Source of the DNA: Ruminococcaceae bacterium UBA7030 | Lineage (GTDB): Bacteria > Bacillota > Clostridia > Oscillospirales > Acutalibacteraceae | NCBI GenBank assembly: GCA_002494125.1 | Contig: DLBD01000075.1 | Coordinates: 1-6,701 of the forward strand | Direction: 5' to 3' | Length of the DNA: 6,701 nucleotides | Part shown: piece after piece, positions 1 to 5,939 of the stretch | Layout of the letters: each line of letters starts with the position of its first letter | Numbering within the stretch: the first letter of the stretch is position 1 | The notes under the pieces: model-generated | Told to the model about the DNA's origin: nothing | Database searches by the model: none | What the model saw: the letters and a program-made list of their open reading frames with translations, nothing else | Position numbers and translations under genes: made by a program

Positions 1-1
1 C

Positions 2-772
2 GCAATTCTTACAGGCGGTCAGGTTATTACAAATGATCTTGGACTTGAGCTTAAGGATGCTACAATGGCAATGCTCGGTAAAGCTCGTCAGGTTAAGGTA
101 ACTAAAGAGAATACAATTATCGTTGACGGCGCCGGCGATTCTGATGAAATCAAAAACAGAGTCGGTCAGATTAAGGTTGCTATTGAAAACTCAACATCTG
201 ATTTCGATCGTGAAAAGCTCCACGAAAGACTTGCAAAGATGGCAGGCGGTGTAGCAGTTATCAAGGTTGGCGCTGCAACGGAAACTGAAATGAAGGAAAA
301 GAAGCTTCGTATTGAAGATGCTCTTGCAGCTACAAAGGCAGCAGTTGAAGAAGGTATCGTAGCAGGCGGAGGCGTTGCCCTTATTAATGCTATTCCTGCT
401 GTTGAGGCTTTACTTGATACTGATGACGCTGACTTTAAGACGGGCGTTACAATCGTTCTTAAAGCTCTTGAAGAGCCTGTAAGACAGATTGCGCTTAATG
501 CAGGACTTGAGGGAAGCGTAATCGTAGATAAAATTAAGAGCGCTGATGAGGTTGGCTACGGCTATGACTTTGCAAAGGATGAATACGGCGATATGATTAA
601 AAAGGGTATCGTTGATCCTGCTAAGGTAACACGCTCAGCGCTTCAGAACGCTGCTTCGGTTGCCTCTATGGTTCTCACAACAGAATCACTTGTAACAGAT
701 ATTAAAGACCCTGCAGCAGATGCAGCACAGGCTGCGGCGCTTGCAGCAGCACAGGGCGGCGGAATGTATTAA
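2..772 (+). CDS. groEL: Chaperonin GroEL (60 kDa), C-terminal part
   Basis: This is the 3' part of groEL, reading in frame from the window edge for 256 residues to a TAA stop; the start and roughly the first half lie outside. GroEL forms the double-ring cytoplasmic chaperonin that folds proteins with GroES and ATP. The visible part begins in the apical domain (AILTGG), runs through the intermediate domain, and ends in the equatorial domain. The family signature AAVEEGIVAGGG is intact, and the IED just before it carries the Asp that corresponds to the ATP-hydrolysis Asp398 of E. coli GroEL. The C-terminal tail is Ala-rich and ends GGGMY, in place of the long Gly-Gly-Met repeats of proteobacterial GroEL. 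It is followed 14 bp later by a strong terminator, so groEL is the last gene of its operon. Identification is secure. Confidence 0.98.
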   Translation, partial: AILTGGQVITNDLGLELKDATMAMLGKARQVKVTKENTIIVDGAGDSDEIKNRVGQIKVAIENSTSDFDREKLHERLAKMAGGVAVIKVGAATETEMKEKKLRIEDALAATKAAVEEGIVAGGGVALINAIPAVEALLDTDDADFKTGVTIVLKALEEPVRQIALNAGLEGSVIVDKIKSADEVGYGYDFAKDEYGDMIKKGIVDPAKVTRSALQNAASVASMVLTTESLVTDIKDPAADAAQAAALAAAQGGGMY

Positions 773-786
773 TTTGATAATAAAAC

Positions 787-818
787 GAGCCGGATGTATA
801 TCACATCCGGCTTCTTTT
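787..818 (+). terminator. Intrinsic terminator of groEL
   Basis: A perfect inverted repeat, GCCGGATGT (789-797) and ACATCCGGC (803-811), closes over a 5-nt loop. It extends by one A-T pair and one G-T wobble, and is followed by a T-rich run (TTCTTTT). It lies 14 bp after the groEL stop and is read on the + strand. Confidence 0.92.
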
Positions 819-830
819 GTCAAGTTATTT

Positions 831-880
831 TTTTTGATTATTTTTGTCTTTTTTTGTCGTTTTTTGTACATTTTTGTATT
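831..880. repeat. Five 10-bp-phased T-tract units
   Basis: Five consecutive 10-bp units begin TTTTTG: TTTTTGATTA, TTTTTGTCTT, TTTTTGTCGT, TTTTTGTACA and TTTTTGTATT. The last four share TTTTTGT exactly, and the G recurs at 836, 846, 856, 866 and 876. A/T tracts repeated once per helical turn are known to bend DNA, and AT tracts just upstream of a -35 element can act as UP elements. The array ends immediately before the promoter-like sequence at 886-913. The periodicity is seen directly; bending and promoter activation are inferred. Confidence 0.8.
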
Positions 881-885
881 TTGAC

Positions 886-913
886 TTGATTTTTAATTAT
901 TGTAATTTATTAT
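886..913 (+). promoter_or_regulatory. Candidate sigma-A promoter for a small RNA
   Basis: TTGATT (886-891) and TATTAT (908-913) are separated by 16 bp and match the sigma-A consensus at 4/6 and 5/6 positions. Predicted transcription would start near 919-921. The phased T-tract array lies directly upstream. A competing TTGACT lies at 881-886, but it has no good -10 at standard spacing. In DNA this AT-rich such matches arise by chance, so the support comes mainly from the hairpin and terminator downstream. Confidence 0.4.
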
Positions 914-918
914 AGATT

Positions 919-1030
919 TGCTGATTATTTAGTCGTTATGGAATATTATTTTGCAGCTGATAATGACTTGTTAATCAGTGCTTTTGTTTTTTTACGGGAA
1001 GAGGTGCGTTTGTACCTCTTCTTATTTTTT
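919..1030 (+). ncRNA. Candidate small structured RNA (about 110 nt)
   Basis: Not a recognised RNA family. The interval sits between a promoter-like sequence and a + strand intrinsic terminator, after groEL has already been terminated. Its 5' half folds as a long hairpin. The outer stem pairs CTGATTA (921-927) with TAATCAG (972-978). A 3x3 internal loop follows, then the inner stem pairs AGTCGTTAT (931-939) with ATAATGACT (960-968), with one G-U pair. The loop is 20 nt and contains the palindrome CAGCTG. A T-rich single strand (981-993) then leads to the terminator hairpin. No open reading frame with a ribosome binding site is present. It could be a trans-acting small RNA, an antisense regulator of hppA readthrough, or a decayed leader; function is unknown. 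Confidence 0.4.
998..1030 (+). terminator. Second + strand intrinsic terminator
   Basis: GAAGAGGT (998-1005) pairs perfectly with ACCTCTTC (1014-1021). One G-T and one C-G pair can extend the stem inward to a GTTT loop. TTATTTTTT (1022-1030) follows directly, so it works on the + strand; the opposite strand lacks a T tract after the stem. groEL already has its own terminator about 180 bp upstream, so this one implies another transcript or a back-up stop. Confidence 0.78.
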
Positions 1031-1040
1031 ATAATACAAT

Positions 1041-1078
1041 AAAAAACTGCTTCCCACTATTTTAAGCGGGAAGCAGTT
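1041..1078 (-). terminator. Intrinsic terminator of the ppa-hppA operon
   Basis: A perfect 11-bp inverted repeat, AACTGCTTCCC (1045-1055) and GGGAAGCAGTT (1068-1078), has a 12-nt loop. Read on the - strand it is followed by a T run (complement of the A run at 1041-1046). It begins 9 bp past the hppA stop. Confidence 0.92.
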
Positions 1079-1087
1079 ATATACGTG

Positions 1088-3136
1088 TTAGAAATTAATA
1101 ATTCCGTTACCGTTTGCAATTGTCATAAATACCGGAGCAAATACAAGTGATACGATTGTCATGAGCTTGATAAGAATGTTTATTGAAGGACCTGATGTAT
1201 CCTTAAACGGATCGCCGACCGTGTCGCCGACAACTGCAGCCTTATGAGCCTCGCTGCCCTTTCCGCCTTCTTTTAAGCCTTCAATATATTTCTTAGCGTT
1301 ATCCCAGGCGCCGCCGGAGTTTGCCATAAATATAGCCATCATTACACCGCTTACAAGAGCGCCTGCAAGAAGGCCGCCGAGAGCCTCAACGCCTAATACA
1401 AAGCCTACTGCAAGAGGAGTAACTACTGCCATAACGCCGGGTAAAATCATTTCGTGAAGAGCGGCAGTTGTTGAAATTGCAACGCACTTCTTATAGTCGG
1501 GTTTTTCTGTGCCCTGAAGAATTCCGGGTAACTCTCTGAATTGTCTTCTTACCTCTTCAATCATTTTGTTTGCAGCCTTACCAACACTGCTCATAGTGAA
1601 TGCAGAGAAGAGGAACGGAAGCATACCGCCGATGAATAAGCCTACAACAACCTTTGCGTCAAGAATACTCATTGCGCCGTTGCTGATACCTGTTGTCTGT
1701 GCAAACGAAGCGAAAAGTGCAAGTGCAGTAAGTGCAGCAGAACCGATTGCAAAGCCCTTTCCGATAGCGGCAGTTGTGTTACCTACCGAGTCGAGCTTGT
1801 CTGTAATTTCTCTTACCTCAGGCTCGAGCTCGCTCATCTCAGCAATACCGCCTGCGTTATCGGCTATAGGACCGTAAGCGTCGACTGCGATTGTCATACC
1901 TGTTGTTGAAAGCATACCAACGGCTGCAAGTGCAATACCGTAAAGACCGAAGAACTTGTACGAAACAAGAATACCGATACAGATGAATAAAATCGGGAAA
2001 GCGGTTGATTTCATACCAACGCTTAAACCGCTGATAATATTTGTAGCAGAGCCTGTTTTTGACGACTCGGCAATCTCTTTAACTGACTTATATTTTTCTG
2101 ACGTGTAAATCTCGGTAAGCTTACCAATGATAGTGCCGACAAGAAGACCTGATACAACGCACCAAAAACCTTTAAGGTCGCCAAGAAGATTCTTACTGAG
2201 CATAAATGATGCAATAAGAACAAGTGCGGTTGTTATGTATTCGCCAAGATTAAGTGACTTCTGCGGGTCCTTACTCTTTGAGTTAGCAACAATGATAGTA
2301 GAAATAATAGCTGCAATAATTCCGACTCCGCAAAGAATAACCGGGAAGATTGCGCCGTTTAATCTTACATCGCCTGTAAATGTTGCAAATGAAAGTGTGA
2401 TTGCGGAAATGATAGAACCTACATAAGATTCGAAAAGGTCTGCGCCCATACCGGCAACGTCGCCAACGTTATCACCAACGTTATCAGCGATTGTAGCAGG
2501 GTTTCTCGGGTCGTCCTCAGGAATTCCTGCCTCTACCTTGCCAACAAGGTCTGCGCCGACATCGGCAGCCTTTGTATATATACCGCCGCCTACACGTGCA
2601 AATAATGCAATGGATGAAGCACCAAGGCTGAAACCTGTGAGAACGTTTAACTGCTGTGTATCGTTAAGAAGATTAAAATTTGACACAAGTAAAAGGAATA
2701 TTGCGCCGATACCGATAACACCTAAGCCTACAACGCTCATACCCATAACTGCACCGCCGCTGAAAGCGATTTTGAGTGCCTGGCTGAGACCCTTGTCCTT
2801 TGCTGCCTGCGCTGTTCTTACATTAGCTCTTGTGGCAACTGTCATGCCAAAGTAACCTGCAAGAGTTGAGAAAAGAGCACCGATAACAAAGCATACTGCC
2901 GTAAGCCAGCTGTTGAGAAGCAGACCGATTAGCGCAAATAAAACTATTACAAAGAATATAAGAATTTTATATTCCGAATAGAGAAATGCCTTAGCACCTG
3001 CTTCAATGTTGTGTGCAATTTCTTTCATTCTGTCATTGCCGGCGTCTTTTTTGTTAATATACATTGCCATATAAACAGCAAAGCAAATTGCAATAAGACC
3101 GCTGCAAATTGTGAGAATTAGCATTGTCGTGTTCAT
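1088..3136 (-). CDS. hppA: K+-dependent, Na+-type membrane pyrophosphatase
   Basis: An integral membrane pyrophosphatase of 682 residues that couples hydrolysis of PPi to ion export across the cytoplasmic membrane. Family motifs are intact: DVGADLVGKVE (192-202), the acidic PPi/Mg loop DDPRNPATIADNVGDNVGD (208-226), DNAGG (426-430), and the C-terminal Asp/Lys loops around SGGAWDNAKKYIE (607-619) and GDTVGDPFKDTSGPS (637-651). GNTTAAIGKG (452-461) has Ala456 where K+-independent enzymes carry Lys, so it should need K+. The gate glutamate lies in LFESYVG (Glu236), the position used by Na+-pumping members, not four residues later as in H+ pumps such as plant FGSYAE. Some gut bacterial relatives move both Na+ and H+, and that was not resolved here. 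The start is set by AAGGAG 6 nt upstream (3143-3148). It is the second gene after ppa and ends at a strong terminator. Confidence 0.97.
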   Translation of the reverse strand: MNTTMLILTICSGLIAICFAVYMAMYINKKDAGNDRMKEIAHNIEAGAKAFLYSEYKILIFFVIVLFALIGLLLNSWLTAVCFVIGALFSTLAGYFGMTVATRANVRTAQAAKDKGLSQALKIAFSGGAVMGMSVVGLGVIGIGAIFLLLVSNFNLLNDTQQLNVLTGFSLGASSIALFARVGGGIYTKAADVGADLVGKVEAGIPEDDPRNPATIADNVGDNVGDVAGMGADLFESYVGSIISAITLSFATFTGDVRLNGAIFPVILCGVGIIAAIISTIIVANSKSKDPQKSLNLGEYITTALVLIASFMLSKNLLGDLKGFWCVVSGLLVGTIIGKLTEIYTSEKYKSVKEIAESSKTGSATNIISGLSVGMKSTAFPILFICIGILVSYKFFGLYGIALAAVGMLSTTGMTIAVDAYGPIADNAGGIAEMSELEPEVREITDKLDSVGNTTAAIGKGFAIGSAALTALALFASFAQTTGISNGAMSILDAKVVVGLFIGGMLPFLFSAFTMSSVGKAANKMIEEVRRQFRELPGILQGTEKPDYKKCVAISTTAALHEMILPGVMAVVTPLAVGFVLGVEALGGLLAGALVSGVMMAIFMANSGGAWDNAKKYIEGLKEGGKGSEAHKAAVVGDTVGDPFKDTSGPSINILIKLMTIVSLVFAPVFMTIANGNGIINF

Positions 3137-3171
3137 AATATACTCCTTAAATTTTATTATTTATCTACTAT

Positions 3172-3711
3172 CTACATCTGGAAGCACTCTATGTACCTGT
3201 CGATGCAGCTTTGTATAATCTTGACTGCCGTTTCTTTCGGCTTAATCTCTGTAACAGATGTTGATTTGTCGTGTTCAAGAGTTTTGTATACCTCAAAGAA
3301 ATGCTTGATTTCGTCAAATCTGTGGCTCGGAAGCTCGTCGATATTCTTGTAGTTGTTGTAGTTCGGATCGTTTACGGGAACTGCAATTATCTTTTCGTCA
3401 GCGTCGCCGTTATCCTCCATAATAAGAACGCCGATAGGCTTACATTCAACTATGGTCATCGGTTGTATGGTTTCGCTGCAAAGCACAAGAACGTCAAGCG
3501 GGTCATTGTCGCTTGCGTAGGTTCTTGGAATAAAACCGTAGTTAGCAGGGTAGTGAGTAGATGTAAAAAGAACCCTGTCAAGTTTGAGCATACCGGTTTC
3601 CTTGTCAAGCTCGTATTTGTTTTTACCGCCCTTTGATATTTCAATTACGGCGTAAAACCTGTCACTTTTAATCCTTTTCGGAGAAATATCGTGCCATATG
3701 TTCAAATGCAT
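3172..3711 (-). CDS. ppa: Soluble inorganic pyrophosphatase, family I
   Basis: A 179-residue cytoplasmic enzyme that hydrolyses PPi to two phosphates, pulling biosynthetic reactions forward. Length is normal for bacterial family I. The family signature DNDPLDV (68-74) is present. The known E. coli active-site residues can be matched by eye: Glu24, Lys32, Glu34, Arg46, Tyr58, Asp68, Asp70, Asp73, Asp100, Asp105, Lys107, Tyr142 and Lys143, so it should be active. It is not the manganese-dependent family II (DHH) type common in other Firmicutes. The start ATG follows GAGGAG (3715-3720) at short spacing; no alternative Met exists before the conserved core. It lies 35 bp upstream of hppA on the same strand with no terminator between, so the two probably share a transcript. 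Confidence 0.97.
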   Translation of the reverse strand: MHLNIWHDISPKRIKSDRFYAVIEISKGGKNKYELDKETGMLKLDRVLFTSTHYPANYGFIPRTYASDNDPLDVLVLCSETIQPMTIVECKPIGVLIMEDNGDADEKIIAVPVNDPNYNNYKNIDELPSHRFDEIKHFFEVYKTLEHDKSTSVTEIKPKETAVKIIQSCIDRYIECFQM

Positions 3712-3739
3712 ACACTCCTCTTATTGTAAATATATCAAT

Positions 3740-3768
3740 ATAATATCATATATTTATATTTAACACAA
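3740..3768 (-). promoter_or_regulatory. Candidate promoter of ppa-hppA (extended -10)
   Basis: On the - strand, TTGTGT (3763-3768) is followed after 17 bp by TATTAT (3740-3745), preceded by TG one base upstream, giving an extended -10 (TGATATTAT). Transcription would start about 20 bp before the ppa ATG. An alternative pair on the same strand is TTGAAA (3777-3782) with TATAAA (3753-3758) at 18 bp. The region is very AT-rich, so the exact choice is uncertain. Confidence 0.45.
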
Positions 3769-3770
3769 TA

Positions 3771-3831
3771 AACATTTTTCAACATTTGTTAATTTTTGTT
3801 AAAAAATAAACGATTGTTTACAGTTGCTTAC
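3771..3831. repeat. 10-bp-phased short direct repeats in divergent promoter region
   Basis: Short words recur every 10 bp: AACATTT at 3771 and 3781, TTTGTTAA at 3785 and 3795, and TTGTTTAC (3814-3821) with TTGCTTAC (3824-3831). An inverted repeat, TAAAC-GATT-GTTTA, spans 3807-3820. The block lies between the ppa promoter and the -35 of the acyltransferase operon, so it could be curved DNA, an UP element, or regulator sites serving either direction. No regulator was identified. Confidence 0.5.
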
Positions 3832-3837
3832 TTTACC

Positions 3838-3866
3838 TTGACAAAACTCTGCATAAATTATATCAT
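3838..3866 (+). promoter_or_regulatory. Sigma-A promoter of the acyltransferase operon
   Basis: A perfect -35 TTGACA (3838-3843), a 17-bp spacer and TATCAT (3861-3866, 5/6 match) form a near-consensus promoter. Transcription would start near 3873, giving a 5' leader of about 20 nt containing AGGAG (3883-3887) 6 nt before the ATG at 3894. The leader is too short for a riboswitch. Confidence 0.8.
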
Positions 3867-3893
3867 AAAATAACAAAGTATCAGGAGTTTTTT

Positions 3894-5018
3894 ATGATTG
3901 TATTTTTAATTATGTTTGTGCTTGTCTGTCTTTATCAGGTTCAGGTCAAGCCAAAACCGGGCGACAAGTTTATAACAGATTATATGTCAATGGATAAAAC
4001 GAATGCAGTAAAGGGTATTTTTATTGTTCTCGTTTTCATTTCCCATTTTGACGGTTACGCCCGTTTTGTTCACCCGTGGGATATTTCTTTTAACGAAACC
4101 TTCAGCCTTATTGGGCAGCGAATGGTTACAATGTTTCTGTTTTATTCCGGTTACGGCGTAATGGAGTCTATAAGAAAAAAGGGGCAGGCTTATGTAAATA
4201 AAATTCCGCTTACCCGTGTGCTTGGTACATATTTCAGATTCGATATTGCACTTATCTTTTTTATTGCAATTAAATATATGATTGATATTCACACCAGGCT
4301 CGGACTCAAGCATTTTCTTCTTTCGCTTATTGCTTGGGACAGCATCGGCAATTCTAACTGGTATATATTCGTTATTGTTGTGTGCTATCTCTTTACCTTT
4401 ATTGCGTTTGAAATCTGCAGGGATAAGTGGAACTACAAACTGTCAATACTTCTTGTGACAATCTTTACCGTTGCATATGTACTTATTATGCTTCACTTTG
4501 CTGTAGAGTATCGTGACGGTGTCATAAACAAGCACGGTTCACGCTGGTATAATACAATTATTTGCTATCCGCTTGGTATGATTTTCTCAAACGCAAGGGG
4601 AAGTATAGAGAAATTTGTAAATAAGCATTTTCTGATATGGCTTGTTTTCTTTGCATCCGCAGTTGCACTTGAAAGGCTTACATATTATCATTACAAGGAT
4701 TACGAAGATCCATATACAAGATTTTGGATTTATTCGGCAGCAATAATTATATTTGTTGCTGCAATCGTGCTTTTCACTATGAGAGTATCACTCAACAATT
4801 TCATACTGCGCTTCCTTGGAAAGCACCTTTTCGGTATATACATAATGATGCGAATTCCGATGATATTCTTCAAAGAAATTATCAATATTTCAAACCATAC
4901 ATATATTTATTTCACGGTATGTGCCGTGTGCACAATCCCGCTTGCCTATATGCTTGACACCTATACAGGCAAGGCATGGAAATATCTTACCTCCGGCAAG
5001 AAGAGAAAAGAGGCGTAA
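3894..5018 (+). CDS. Acyltransferase-3-family-like integral membrane protein
   Basis: A 374-residue multi-pass membrane protein resembling the acyltransferase 3 (OafA/YrhL-like) family, which transfers acyl groups such as acetyl onto cell-surface or exported carbohydrates. Visible marks: an N-terminal membrane segment (about 1-14); the family K/R-x10-H pattern as Lys40-x10-His51 in KGIFIVLVFISH; FLFYSGYG (81-88), equivalent to the usual F-x-SG-F/Y; NSNWYIFV (153-160), equivalent to the usual WYL helix start; and FLGKHLFGIYI (307-317) near the last helices. About ten hydrophobic segments can be counted. In the last motif, where many members have His (IYLLH-P), this one has Met319. The tail is short and basic (GKKRKEA). 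It starts after AGGAG and a strong promoter, and its stop is one base from the next ATG, so it leads an operon. The acceptor is unknown. Confidence 0.8.
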   Translation: MIVFLIMFVLVCLYQVQVKPKPGDKFITDYMSMDKTNAVKGIFIVLVFISHFDGYARFVHPWDISFNETFSLIGQRMVTMFLFYSGYGVMESIRKKGQAYVNKIPLTRVLGTYFRFDIALIFFIAIKYMIDIHTRLGLKHFLLSLIAWDSIGNSNWYIFVIVVCYLFTFIAFEICRDKWNYKLSILLVTIFTVAYVLIMLHFAVEYRDGVINKHGSRWYNTIICYPLGMIFSNARGSIEKFVNKHFLIWLVFFASAVALERLTYYHYKDYEDPYTRFWIYSAAIIIFVAAIVLFTMRVSLNNFILRFLGKHLFGIYIMMRIPMIFFKEIINISNHTYIYFTVCAVCTIPLAYMLDTYTGKAWKYLTSGKKRKEA

Positions 5019-5019
5019 G

Positions 5020-5916
5020 ATGAAAAAAACACTATCCTTAACACTGGTATTTTTGATGGTATTAACGTTCTTTTCGGCTTGTTCGAAGTCCGATAAACCA
5101 TCTGCAGCCGAACGTGAGCTATCAATAACATTTGACTCTCATTATGAAAACATTAACGAATCTTCAAGGCGTGCGTATACCTCGCTTTGCGAGGCGGTAA
5201 TAAACGGCGATGAGCAGGTGCTTTTCAACACGGCTATGACGGAGGATGTTAACCAGCTTTATTACACCTCTTTCCCGCTTAATGTGCTTGTAAAAAGTCT
5301 TAACGGTCTTGAGAGCGGAAACGGACTTCATATTGAATATAATAACGAATCGGCTGAACATAAAAAGCTTGTTGAGGATTTCACTGATAAAGTAAATGAA
5401 ATTATGAATGTTTGCGGTTTTGGCAAGGTTTCAGGCGACAGATATGTTTTTAATCTCTATCAGTATATCTGTGAAAACATTGAGCTTGACGAAACTGTGC
5501 TTTCGCCGTACGATGCAATTACTACCTCAAAGGGTTCAACGCAGGCTATAAGCCAGATGTTTGAATACCTTGTTCTTCAGGGCGGAGGTAAGGCTTGCCA
5601 TATAACAAATTTTGATTCCGGCGCTAATTTGCTTTCCGGTGCAATGCTTTCCGGAAACTGGTATCTGTTTTGTCCGGCGCTTGAAATCAAGAATAACGGC
5701 GGAAAAGGGCTTACCTGTTTCGCAATGAGTTATGAAAGGGCAGCTGAAACAATGGGCGTTAGTACCTTTGAGTATACGGATTCAGTTGAGCTTGACAGCG
5801 ATATTTTTTCGCAAACGGCGTTTGATGAGCTTAAAACCGCATCTCAATATACCGTAAACGGTAATGAAATTACTGCAAACTGCAACGGTACACAGTTTGT
5901 GTTACCGATTAAATAA
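5020..5916 (+). CDS. Lipoprotein with degenerate transglutaminase-like domain
   Basis: A 298-residue predicted lipoprotein; no named family was recognised with certainty. The signal peptide has a lysine-charged start (MKKT), a hydrophobic core and a lipobox FSAC, placing lipidated Cys21 on the outer face of the membrane. The start at 5020 is chosen because AAAGAGG lies 6 nt upstream and the signal peptide begins there; the frame is open upstream, but that stretch is inside the preceding gene. Residues about 140-222 resemble a transglutaminase-like core: NLYQYICENIELDE, then PYDAITTSKGS where active members have a Cys after KG (YDAL..GKGVC), then NWYLFCPALE where active members have WYHVDPTW. 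By eye the catalytic Cys, His and Asp become Ser173, Asn203 and Cys218, so it is probably not a protease or transglutaminase, but a binding or scaffold protein. It is translationally linked to the acyltransferase (1-bp gap). Confidence 0.72.
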   Translation: MKKTLSLTLVFLMVLTFFSACSKSDKPSAAERELSITFDSHYENINESSRRAYTSLCEAVINGDEQVLFNTAMTEDVNQLYYTSFPLNVLVKSLNGLESGNGLHIEYNNESAEHKKLVEDFTDKVNEIMNVCGFGKVSGDRYVFNLYQYICENIELDETVLSPYDAITTSKGSTQAISQMFEYLVLQGGGKACHITNFDSGANLLSGAMLSGNWYLFCPALEIKNNGGKGLTCFAMSYERAAETMGVSTFEYTDSVELDSDIFSQTAFDELKTASQYTVNGNEITANCNGTQFVLPIK

Positions 5917-5939
5917 TCAGGGGAAAAGAAGGGGAGAAA

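Noticed and set aside
831..880. CRISPR-like or mobile-element repeat
   Set aside because: Units are only 10 bp with no spacers of constant length, no inverted termini and no nearby cas or transposase gene.
938..1042. A 34-codon + strand ORF (MEYYFAADNDLL...) inside the small-RNA candidate
   Set aside because: It has no ribosome binding site, its second half is encoded by T runs and the terminator hairpin, and it reads through that terminator.
1045..1078. The 11-bp inverted repeat as a + strand regulatory element
   Set aside because: The T run is only on the - strand side and it directly follows the hppA stop, so it is the hppA terminator.
1566..2855. Several + strand frames of 99-105 codons opposite hppA
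   Set aside because: They are antisense shadows of a fully conserved gene, with no ribosome binding sites or recognisable protein features.
3867..3893. Riboswitch or attenuator before the acyltransferase operon
   Set aside because: The leader from the predicted start site is only about 20 nt and shows no hairpin.
4921..5019. N-terminal extension of the lipoprotein from an upstream ATG at 4921
   Set aside because: The extra 33 residues lie inside the acyltransferase gene in another frame and would bury the lipoprotein signal peptide; the ATG at 5020 has its own ribosome binding site.
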